A DNA stretch of 11,368 nt from Chloroflexota bacterium (GTDB taxonomy: Bacteria > Chloroflexota > Chloroflexia > Thermomicrobiales > UBA6265): contig JAFAEX010000246.1 of assembly GCA_023423795.1 (NCBI GenBank), positions 1-11,368 on the forward strand. Reading direction: 5' to 3'. This document shows, piece by piece, positions 1 to 5,980 of the stretch (positions within the stretch are counted from its first letter, which is position 1; each line of letters begins with the position of its first letter). The notes beneath the pieces are model-generated. The model saw only the letters and a program-made list of their open reading frames with translations. It searched no databases and was not told where the DNA came from. Position numbers and translations under genes: made by a program.

Positions 1-8
1 ACCGGACG

Positions 9-40
9 TGCGGCGCGCTCGGACTACCGGGCGCGCCGCA
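9..40. terminator. strong GC-rich hairpin, probable terminator of an upstream gene
   Basis: Bases 9-22 pair with 27-40 around the four-base loop ACTA. This gives a 14-bp stem with a single G-T wobble (19/30). The sequence just after it is only weakly T-rich (GCCGTTGGGT), so it is not a classical intrinsic terminator. Its strength and its place just before the P450 leader suggest it ends a gene lying to the left of the window. It also argues against any P450 start upstream of base 41. Confidence 0.5.
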
Positions 41-50
41 GCCGTTGGGT

Positions 51-69
51 GTGTGCAATCGCCGCACAC
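51..69. promoter_or_regulatory. 6-bp inverted repeat in the P450 leader, possible operator
   Basis: GTGTGC (51-56) and GCACAC (64-69) form a perfect dyad with a 7-base spacer, 34 bases upstream of the P450 start codon. Its position suits a repressor site or a leader hairpin. No clear -35/-10 pair is visible in 41-103, and no regulator gene lies in the window, so the role is inferred only from symmetry and position. Confidence 0.3.
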
Positions 70-103
70 CACCGGGCGAACCCGTCCCGGCCGAGGAACC
101 ACC

Positions 104-1333
104 ATGCCGCCTACCGATACCGCAGCCCTCGTCGGCGCACTGTTCGCCCGCGACGCAGCCGTGCTCGCCGACCCGTATCCGGCGCACCGGGCGCTGCGCG
201 AGGCAGGTCCGGTCGTCTACGTCCCCGCGCCTCCCGGCGCGCCGCCGTCCCACTCCGCCTGGCACATGTTCGGGTTCGCCGACATCTCGGCCGCGCTCCG
301 CGATCCCCGCTTTTCCTCAAGCCGCCACCTCGGCGGGCCGCAGCAGGACAAACTCACCTCCGCCTCGGCCGATCCCGGCGTCGGCTTCATGATGCGGATG
401 ATGGGCAGCATGATGCTGACCAAGGACGGCAAGGACTATTCCCGTCTGCGCGGCCTCGTGCAAGCGGCCTTCACCCCGCGCGTCATCGAGCGCCTACGCT
501 CGGATGTCGAAACCCTCGTGAACCAACTGCTCGACGAGGCGATCGCCCGCGATGCGGCTGTTTTCGACCTCGTGCCCGACCTCGCGATGCCGCTGCCGGC
601 CATCGTCATCGCGCGCCTGCTCGGCGTGCCCGAGGACGACTGGGCGTCCTTCAAGCGCCTGTCGGACGGCATCATCGGCGGCGACCTCGGCCCGCAGAAG
701 TTCGCCAACTTCCTCGAACTCGGCCAGTACCTCCAGCAGGCGATGGACCAGCGCCGCGCCGCGCCGACCGACGACCTGATCGGCGGCCTCGTCGCCGCCC
801 ACCTCGACGACGGCGACACCCTTTCCGACGGCGAACTGATCGCCCAGGTTGTCGCCCTGATGGTCGGCGGCCACGAAACGACCACCTGCGCCGTGGTCAA
901 TCTCCTGCGCACCCCGGGCGCGTGGGCCGGGCTCGACGACGCGACCATCCCGGCCGCCGTCGAGGAATGCCTGCGCTTCGACCCGCCGTTCCAGTCGCTC
1001 GCCCGCCGCGCCGCCACGGATGTCGGAGTTTTCGGGCAACGCATCCGCGAAAACGACACCGTCTGGTGCTGGATCGGCGCGGCCAACCGCGACCCGGCCC
1101 GCTTTTCGGACCCGGAACGCTTCGACCCCGCCCGTGCCGACAAGCGCCACCTGTCGTTCGGCCTCGGTCCCCACTTTTGCCTCGGCGCGGCGCTCGCCCA
1201 GCTGGAGATGCAGACCGCCATCTCGGCCCTGCGCCTGCGCTTCCCCGCCCTGCGGCTGCGCGATGCGGAGATTGCCTGGAACACCGTCTCGATGGTCCGC
1301 GGTCCGCGAAGCCTGCCGCTGCTGGCCGGTTGA
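104..1333 (+). CDS. cytochrome P450 (bacterial class I type)
   Basis: This is a 409-residue soluble haem monooxygenase, the usual length for a bacterial P450 fed electrons by separate ferredoxin and reductase partners. The I-helix oxygen-activation motif GGHETT is at 255-260, the K-helix ExxR is E288-R291, and the haem loop FGLGPHFCLG is at 352-361 with C359 as the thiolate ligand. The ATG at 104 follows GAGGA (93-97) at normal spacing; the same frame is open further left but runs through the 9-40 hairpin. Two oddities are seen. The C-helix motif usually written DHxRLR reads DYSRLR (111-116), so the haem-propionate histidine is tyrosine. The stretch between ETT and ExxR is also about six to eight residues shorter than I recall for relatives. 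No ferredoxin or ferredoxin reductase is adjacent. The substrate cannot be told from sequence. The gene converges on the peptidase gene 54 bases downstream. Confidence 0.95.
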   Translation: MPPTDTAALVGALFARDAAVLADPYPAHRALREAGPVVYVPAPPGAPPSHSAWHMFGFADISAALRDPRFSSSRHLGGPQQDKLTSASADPGVGFMMRMMGSMMLTKDGKDYSRLRGLVQAAFTPRVIERLRSDVETLVNQLLDEAIARDAAVFDLVPDLAMPLPAIVIARLLGVPEDDWASFKRLSDGIIGGDLGPQKFANFLELGQYLQQAMDQRRAAPTDDLIGGLVAAHLDDGDTLSDGELIAQVVALMVGGHETTTCAVVNLLRTPGAWAGLDDATIPAAVEECLRFDPPFQSLARRAATDVGVFGQRIRENDTVWCWIGAANRDPARFSDPERFDPARADKRHLSFGLGPHFCLGAALAQLEMQTAISALRLRFPALRLRDAEIAWNTVSMVRGPRSLPLLAG

Positions 1334-1387
1334 GCGATCCGGCTCCGGTCCCGGACGGCGCCGCACGCCGCTTCCGCGACGTTGGCG

Positions 1388-2161
1388 TCAGCCGACGATC
1401 GTTCCGAGCCGAACCGGGAAACGGATGCCGCCCAATTCACGGCAAAGCCGCAGCACCAGGTCGCGTGCCCGCGCGGCCTCCGCGTGGAGGATGCGCTCCT
1501 CCGCCGTGTGCGGCCGGTAGTACCCGCAGGCGACGTTGGCGACGGCCACCCCGATGCCCTGCTCAGCGAGGCTGCGCACGTCGGTCGATCCGCCGGGAAC
1601 CTCCCGGTAGCCGAACTCCGCGAGCACCGGTGCGACCGCATCCGCGAACGCCTCGCCGTACAACTCCAGATCGTTGATCCAGCGGACGAACTCGCCGGTG
1701 CCCTTGCGATCCGCCTGGAGCACGAACCCCGCGTCGGAGAAAAAGTCCATCCTGGCCGCCCGCGAGCCGAGGCGGCCGACTTCCTCGGAATGGAAGAAGA
1801 CCACCTTCGCCGCCGGCAACGCGCGCAGCGCCGATAGCGCGATCCAGACGCCCACCTTGTCGTCGCCACCGACGCCCCGCGGCTCGCCGGTCACCGGATC
1901 GGTCGCCCACCATTCGCCGTCCGCGAACCGGACCGCGTAGCGGTCGTCATCGACGATGGGGTGGACCGTATCGGTGTGGGCCACGACGCATGGGTAGACG
2001 GCCGCATTTCCCCGGCAGGCGTAGACATTCCCGCCGTCGATCTCGACCGTCGCCCCGGTTTCGCCCGCCAGCCGGATCACGAGATCGACCATCCGGCGCT
2101 CGTCGCCGGACACGGCTTGCGTTTCCAGCAACTGGCGCAGCAGGCCGTCGCGCCCGTCCAT
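1388..2161 (-). CDS. small zinc metallo-aminopeptidase-like hydrolase (M20/M28 clan MH)
   Basis: The 257-residue product carries the metal and catalytic series of clan MH peptidases in order: HTD (H62, D64), GGDDK (D100/D101 as bridging ligand), HSEEVG (E126 general base, E127 ligand), QAD (D151) and RPH (H218). The EEVGxLGS form resembles M28 enzymes; the HTDT and GDDK forms resemble PepT-like M20 enzymes. It is clearly shorter than typical M20 (about 380-410) or M42 (about 350) proteins. The D151-H218 interval leaves little room for the M20 dimerisation lid, and H62-D101 is too short for the M42 inserted domain. No signal peptide is seen, so it is likely a cytoplasmic exopeptidase or amidohydrolase on small peptides. 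The ATG at 2161 was chosen because GGAGG lies just upstream; an in-frame start at 2245 would add 28 low-complexity, Arg/Gly-rich residues. The gene is transcribed leftward from the extended -10 at 2263-2271. Confidence 0.85.
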   Translation of the reverse strand: MDGRDGLLRQLLETQAVSGDERRMVDLVIRLAGETGATVEIDGGNVYACRGNAAVYPCVVAHTDTVHPIVDDDRYAVRFADGEWWATDPVTGEPRGVGGDDKVGVWIALSALRALPAAKVVFFHSEEVGRLGSRAARMDFFSDAGFVLQADRKGTGEFVRWINDLELYGEAFADAVAPVLAEFGYREVPGGSTDVRSLAEQGIGVAVANVACGYYRPHTAEERILHAEAARARDLVLRLCRELGGIRFPVRLGTIVG

Positions 2162-2262
2162 TCCGTTCCCCTCCTCCCTGAATGCGGACGATGCGGCAGC
2201 CCTCCGGCTCCGCCGGGGTCCGCACCCGCCGCCTCGCACACTCATGCGTTCGCAATCGTCGC

Positions 2263-2271
2263 ATCATAGCA
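2263..2271 (-). promoter_or_regulatory. extended -10 promoter for the peptidase gene
   Basis: Read leftward, the bases are TGCTATGAT: the TGn extension plus a five-of-six match to TATAAT. No good -35 hexamer lies at the expected distance, as is common for extended -10 promoters. Transcription would start near base 2256 and leave a leader of roughly 95 bases before the ATG at 2161. Confidence 0.5.
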
Positions 2272-2324
2272 GGGTTCCGCCGGATCGCCGGTTGCCTGCT
2301 CAGCACTCGTCCGCATTCCGCCGC

Positions 2325-2411
2325 GCCGCGAACCGGCGTGGCGAATCGCGCCGTTTCGTGGCAGTGTTCACGTACCGGCCCCGCCATGTTCCGCGCACGC
2401 CGGTTCGCGGC
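2325..2411. repeat. perfect 16-bp inverted repeat with 55-base spacer
   Basis: GCCGCGAACCGGCGTG (2325-2340) is exactly repeated in reverse complement at 2396-2411. The bases outside (2324/2412) and inside (2341/2395) do not pair, so the ends of the repeat are sharp. No flanking target-site duplication is evident. It could form a long stem in RNA, act as a paired operator, or be the remnant of a very small mobile element. The 12-base core GCACGCCGGTTC also occurs at 5969-5980 and 8547-8558. Confidence 0.7.
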
Positions 2412-2513
2412 AGGCCGCGTGCGTTTGCACGATTCCCGGAGAGATACGGCGACGCGCGCCGTCGAGGTTCCGGCAGCCGTTGGCGCCGCCGGTCCACCAA
2501 TCGGAGGCTCGGC

Positions 2514-3311
2514 ATGGACCAGCGAACCGGGAAAGACACGCTCCGTCAGGTGCTCAACCTGGCCGGGGCAATCGGCCAGGTGACGATCGGCTTCTTCGCC
2601 AACGTGGGGCGTGTGTCGGACGAATTCGGCAACCCGATCGTTCCCGCGGGTTATGCCTTTTCGATCTGGGGCGTGATCTTCGCGCTGCTCGGCATCTACG
2701 CGATCTACCAGGTGCTGCCCGACCAGGCGACCAACTACCTGTTCCGCCAGATCGGCTGGTGCACGGCGGCCGCGATGATCGGCAATACCCTCTGGACGGT
2801 GCTGTTCGGCAACCGCGTCTTCTGGCTCGCCCAGATCGTCATCTTCCTCATCGCGTTGTCGGCGATCCTCGCCTTCGTGACGTGGGCCGACGTCCTGGCC
2901 GTCCGCCCGGCGACCGGGTTCGAACGCTGGATCGTCGGCCCCGCCGTCGGCCTGCTCGCCGGCTGGGTCACCGCCGCCTCGTTCGTCGGCCTCGCGGCCA
3001 CCCTCATCTCGTACGGATGGAACAACGACGGCACCGGCGCGGTGCTCGGCGGTTCCGGCCTCCTGCTGTTCGCGGGCGGCATCGCCGCCTGGGCGCTCGC
3101 CCGCGGCAGCGCCGGTCCCGCCACCGGCTGGGTTGCCTACGGCCTGGCGGTGATCTGGGCGCTTATCGCGGTCATCGTCCGCCAGTCCGACGTCTCGCTC
3201 CTCGTCGCCGGCGTTTCGGCCGTCATCGCGGTGATCGTCGTTGTGCTCCTGCTGATGCTGGCGCGGGAATCCCGGCGCGGCACGCCGGCGCCCAGCGCGC
3301 TGGGCGCATGA
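2514..3311 (+). CDS. TspO/MBR-related polytopic membrane protein (long form)
   Basis: This is a 265-residue, very hydrophobic integral membrane protein with about eight predicted helices (roughly 10-30, 46-66, 80-98, 103-125, 138-165, 178-196, 205-222 and 226-250) and a short polar, Arg-bearing tail. The block PAGYAFSIWG (44-53), followed by a helix, is characteristic of bacterial proteins annotated as tryptophan-rich sensory proteins. Further tryptophans are at 82, 94, 104, 124, 139, 151, 169, 193, 206 and 215. True TspO has five helices and about 160 residues, so this is the longer relative of unknown ligand; tetrapyrrole or sterol binding should not be assumed. The ATG at 2514 follows GGAGG (2502-2506); the frame stays open upstream but has no better start. 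It is a single gene ended by the hairpin at 3316-3351 and converges on guaB. Confidence 0.8.
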   Translation: MDQRTGKDTLRQVLNLAGAIGQVTIGFFANVGRVSDEFGNPIVPAGYAFSIWGVIFALLGIYAIYQVLPDQATNYLFRQIGWCTAAAMIGNTLWTVLFGNRVFWLAQIVIFLIALSAILAFVTWADVLAVRPATGFERWIVGPAVGLLAGWVTAASFVGLAATLISYGWNNDGTGAVLGGSGLLLFAGGIAAWALARGSAGPATGWVAYGLAVIWALIAVIVRQSDVSLLVAGVSAVIAVIVVVLLLMLARESRRGTPAPSALGA

Positions 3312-3315
3312 CGAC

Positions 3316-3351
3316 GAGGAGGGGAAGCGGGAATGCCCGCCTCCCCTCCTC
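3316..3351. terminator. convergent hairpin terminator
   Basis: GAGGAGGGGA (3316-3325) pairs with TCCCCTCCTC (3342-3351). After one A-C mismatch, GCGGG (3327-3331) pairs with CCCGC (3336-3340) around the loop AATG. The stem begins five bases after the TspO-like stop codon, in a 64-base gap between converging genes. Rightward it is followed by ATTTCCC, a weak T run; leftward there is no T run. It probably serves both genes, more strongly the rightward one. Confidence 0.75.
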
Positions 3352-3375
3352 ATTTCCCGATTAGGGTTATCGGCC

Positions 3376-4974
3376 CTACGACCCGCTGCGGTAGTTCGGC
3401 GCTTCGCGGGTGATCGTCACGTCGTGCGGGTGGCTTTCGCGCAGCCCGGCGGCGGTGATCCGCACGAACTGGGTGTCGCGCCGCATCGTCCCGATGTCCG
3501 GCGCGCCGACGTAGCCCATCGCCGAGCGCAGCCCGCCGACGAGCTGGTAGACGATGGTGCCGAGCGGCCCCTTGTAGGCCACCCGGCCTTCGATCCCTTC
3601 CGGCACCAGTTTCTGGACGTTGCCGATGCCCTCCTGGAAGTAGCGGTCCTTGGAGTAGGAGCGGGCCTTCATCGCGCCGATGGAGCCCATCCCCCGGTAC
3701 TCCTTGTACCGCTCGCCCTGGTACAGCACGACCTCGCCCGGGCTCTCGTCCACCCCGGCCAGCAGGCTGCCCAGCATCACCGCGTGCGCCCCGGCGGCGA
3801 TCGCCTTGGCGACGTCGCCGGAGAACTGGATGCCGCCGTCGCTGACCACCGGCACCCCGTGCCGCTCTGCGGCCATGGCGCATTCGAGCACCGCCGTCAC
3901 CTGCGGCACCCCGACGCCGGCGACCACGCGGGTGGTGCAGATAGACCCCGGTCCGACCCCGACCTTCACCGCGTCCGCCCCGGCGGCGATCAGCGCCTCG
4001 GTCGCGGCGGCGGTGGCCACGTTGCCGGCCATCACCTCGACGCCCAGCCGCGACTTGATCAGCTTCACCATCTCGATGACGGACGACGAGTGCCCGTGCG
4101 CCGTATCGACCACCAGCAGGTCCACGTTGGCCGCGACCAGCGCCTCGGCCCGCTCGAGGGCGTCCGCGCCGACCCCGACCGCCGCGCCGACCCGGAGCCG
4201 TCCCTGCGCGTCCTTGGTCGCGTTGGGGAACTGGATGCGCTTCTGGATGTCCTTCACCGTGATCAACCCGGTGAGGTAGCCGCGCTCGTCCACCACCGGC
4301 AACTTCTCGACCCGGTGGCGGTGCAGGATCGCGCTCGCCTCGTCCAGCGTCGTCCCCTGCGGCGCGGTGATCAGGTCGCTGCTCGTCATCACCCCGGAGA
4401 TCGGCTGGTCCACGTCATCGACGAAGCGCAGGTCGCGGTTGGTCAGGATGCCGACCAGCTTGCCGTCCGGTTCGGTGATCGGCACGCCCGAGATGTGGTA
4501 GCGCTCCATCACCGCCAGCGCCTCGCGCACCGGGCGGTCCGGTTGCAGCGTCACCGGTTCGACGATCATCCCTGATTCGGACCGCTTGACCTTGTCCACC
4601 TCGGCGACCTGGTCGGCGATGGAGAGGTTGCGGTGGACGATGCCGAACCCGCCCTCGCGGGCCAGCGCGATGGCGAGCCGCGCTTCCGTCACCGTGTCCA
4701 TCGCCGCCGACAGGATCGGGATCGTCAACGAGATCGATTTCGTCAGCCGAGTCGAGGTGTCGGCATCGGCCGGGATGACCGACGATTCGGCCGGGACGAG
4801 CAGCACGTCGTCGAAGGTCAACCCGAGGCCGGCGAACTTGTCGGCGCGCATGAGTCCGTCGGCCGTGGCGTCGTCCTGCGGCAGGAAGCCTCCCGCCGGG
4901 GCGTGCCCTTTCCCGCGGCCGTTCGCGGTAGCCTGTGGTCGGTGCTCGGTTCGCGTCAGGTCGGTGGCGCTCAC
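3376..4974 (-). CDS. guaB: IMP dehydrogenase
   Basis: Inosine-5'-monophosphate dehydrogenase oxidises IMP to XMP with NAD+, the committed step of guanine nucleotide synthesis, in the cytoplasm as a tetramer. The 532-residue product has the TIM-barrel start LTFDDVLLVP (52-61), two CBS domains (about 136-190 and 195-250), the catalytic loop GPGSICTTR with C346, the phosphate-site DGG near 379-381 and the flap SKDRYFQ with R444-Y445. The GTG at 4974 overlaps the parA stop (GTGA) and has AAAGGAGA (4981-4988) seven bases upstream, so translation is likely coupled to parA. This start adds about 40 polar residues that most relatives lack. An ATG at 4851 would give the conventional N-terminus (MRADKFAGLG) but has no good ribosome binding site. 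Identity is certain; only the start is open. Confidence 0.97.
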   Translation of the reverse strand: MSATDLTRTEHRPQATANGRGKGHAPAGGFLPQDDATADGLMRADKFAGLGLTFDDVLLVPAESSVIPADADTSTRLTKSISLTIPILSAAMDTVTEARLAIALAREGGFGIVHRNLSIADQVAEVDKVKRSESGMIVEPVTLQPDRPVREALAVMERYHISGVPITEPDGKLVGILTNRDLRFVDDVDQPISGVMTSSDLITAPQGTTLDEASAILHRHRVEKLPVVDERGYLTGLITVKDIQKRIQFPNATKDAQGRLRVGAAVGVGADALERAEALVAANVDLLVVDTAHGHSSSVIEMVKLIKSRLGVEVMAGNVATAAATEALIAAGADAVKVGVGPGSICTTRVVAGVGVPQVTAVLECAMAAERHGVPVVSDGGIQFSGDVAKAIAAGAHAVMLGSLLAGVDESPGEVVLYQGERYKEYRGMGSIGAMKARSYSKDRYFQEGIGNVQKLVPEGIEGRVAYKGPLGTIVYQLVGGLRSAMGYVGAPDIGTMRRDTQFVRITAAGLRESHPHDVTITREAPNYRSGS

Positions 4975-5855
4975 GGAGGGTCTCCTTTCGGGGTGGCGGC
5001 TAGGACGGTTGCAGCCGGGGCCGCGAGGCGAAGACGGGCGGCAAGTTCGTCGGCGAAGGCCTCGTACGCCCCGGCGCCGCGCGAGCCGGGGTCGTATTCG
5101 ACGATGGCCTGCCCGTAGCTCGGCGCTTCCGCGAGGCGCACCGAGCGCGGCACGATGGTCGAGAAGATCCGGTGGGGGAAGTAGCGCCGCACCTCCTCGA
5201 CCACGTGGGCCGAAAGGCGGGTGCGCGCGTCGTACATCGTCATGAGTACGCCGATGACGTCCAGCGGCGGGTTCAGCCCGCGCTTGACGAGGTCGATGGT
5301 GGCGATCAGCTGCCCCAACCCTTCCAGCGCCAGGAATTCGCACTGGATCGGCACCACCACCGAGCGCGCCGCCGTCAACGCGTTGACGGTCAGCAACCCG
5401 AGCGACGGCGGGCAGTCGATCAGGACCACGTCGTACCCCGCCAGCGCCCCGGCGAGGGCCCCGGCGAGTCGGCGCTCCCGTTGCGGGGCATCGACCAGCT
5501 CGACCTCTGCCCCGGCCAGCGCCGGATTGGCGGGCACCAGGTCCAGCCCGGGCCGGACCTCGGGTACGCGGGCCTGCAACGCGGGCACGCCGTCCACGAG
5601 GAGGTCGTAGGTGGTCGCCTCCGCCGCGTCCTTGTCGATGCCGAGGGACGAGGTGGCGTTGCCCTGCGGGTCGCTGTCGATCAGCAGCACCCGGAACCCG
5701 CGCCGGGCGAGGCAGACCGCCGTATTGACGGCCGAGGTCGTCTTGCCGACGCCGCCCTTCTGGTTGGCGAAGGCGACGACCGGCGCGGGCTGGTCGCCCC
5801 GTTCGAGGCGGTAGCCGGTGAGGGCTGGCGATGCCGACGGACCCGAGCTCGCCAC
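4971..5855 (-). CDS. parA: ParA/Soj family ATPase (orphan)
   Basis: This is a 294-residue P-loop ATPase of the ParA/MinD group, which forms ATP-dependent dimers on DNA or other surfaces to position chromosomes, plasmids or protein cargo. The deviant Walker A NQKGGVGKTT is at 31-40 with signature K33 and catalytic-site K38. The switch I region IDSDPQGN (59-66) and the Walker B-like LIDCPPSLG (145-153) follow. The product is complete, with a short unrelated tail (about 275-294). GTG at 5855 is the only standard start between the upstream gene and the P-loop; its GAGG is rather close (3 bases), so initiation may be weak. No parB, parS-like site or replication gene is in the window, so the partner is unknown. 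It sits 125 bases downstream of the flavoprotein gene and overlaps guaB by four bases. A chromosomal Soj or a cargo-positioning paralogue are both possible. Confidence 0.92.
   Translation of the reverse strand: MASSGPSASPALTGYRLERGDQPAPVVAFANQKGGVGKTTSAVNTAVCLARRGFRVLLIDSDPQGNATSSLGIDKDAAEATTYDLLVDGVPALQARVPEVRPGLDLVPANPALAGAEVELVDAPQRERRLAGALAGALAGYDVVLIDCPPSLGLLTVNALTAARSVVVPIQCEFLALEGLGQLIATIDLVKRGLNPPLDVIGVLMTMYDARTRLSAHVVEEVRRYFPHRIFSTIVPRSVRLAEAPSYGQAIVEYDPGSRGAGAYEAFADELAARLRLAAPAATVLAATPKGDPP
4981..4988 (-). promoter_or_regulatory. ribosome binding site of guaB inside parA
   Basis: Read leftward, AAAGGAGA lies in the last codons of parA, with seven bases between AGGAG and the guaB GTG. 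Together with the GTGA start/stop overlap it supports the GTG at 4974 over the ATG at 4851, and it suggests ribosomes ending parA re-initiate on guaB. Confidence 0.7.
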
Positions 5856-5897
5856 CTGCCTCGACCACCCCCGTTGCCGCCGGCGCGGCGCTATGTG

Positions 5898-5912
5898 CGA
5901 ACGGTTCGTTCG
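5898..5912. promoter_or_regulatory. dyad CGAAC-N5-GTTCG upstream of parA
   Basis: CGAAC (5898-5902) and GTTCG (5908-5912) form an inverted pair 43 bases before the parA start; an alternative dyad CGAAC-G-GTTCG overlaps it (5898-5908). It recalls the Gram-positive LexA box CGAAC-N4-GTTCG, but the spacer is one base too long. Leftward, a TACCAT (5918-5913) could be a weak -10 beside it. This suggests parA-guaB may have its own regulated promoter, but the support is thin. Confidence 0.25.
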
Positions 5913-5946
5913 ATGGTAGCACGCGCCGTGCCGGCCGGACGAGGTT

Positions 5947-5960
5947 CGCGGCCGGCCGCG
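5947..5960. repeat. perfect 14-bp palindrome between flavoprotein gene and parA
   Basis: CGCGGCCGGCCGCG reads the same on both strands, 21 bases beyond the flavoprotein stop codon. More GGCCGG repeats around it allow several competing stems. It may contribute to termination after the flavoprotein gene, but there is no T run. In GC-rich DNA such palindromes also arise by chance. Confidence 0.35.
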
Positions 5961-5980
5961 CTCCGGCCGCACGCCGGTTC

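Larger units (their letters stand above)
2162..2513. other. 352-base divergent intergenic region
   Basis: No gene was found between the divergent peptidase and TspO-like starts. The region holds the peptidase extended -10 promoter (2263-2271), a perfect 16-bp inverted repeat with a 55-base spacer (2325-2411), and the TspO-like ribosome binding site GGAGG (2502-2506). A short TGCGTTCGCA dyad lies in the peptidase leader. No convincing rightward -35/-10 pair was found for the TspO-like gene. Confidence 0.6.

Noticed and set aside
1334..1387. Possible terminator between the convergent P450 and peptidase genes
   Set aside because: Only short, GC-rich self-complementary bits are seen, with no clear stem or T run.
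49..1677. Plus-strand open frame of 542 codons overlapping the P450
   Set aside because: It is an Arg/Pro-rich shadow frame without family motifs, while the other frame carries every P450 signature.
436..1869. Minus-strand open frame of 477 codons across the P450 and peptidase genes
   Set aside because: It spans two well-supported genes in a wrong frame and its product is Arg/Ser-rich with no motif.
3376..5922. Single 848-codon open frame suggesting a fusion of an upstream domain with IMP dehydrogenase
   Set aside because: The part upstream of 4974 is the out-of-frame shadow of parA (Arg/Gly/Ala-rich). The GTG with AGGAG at 4974 starts guaB.
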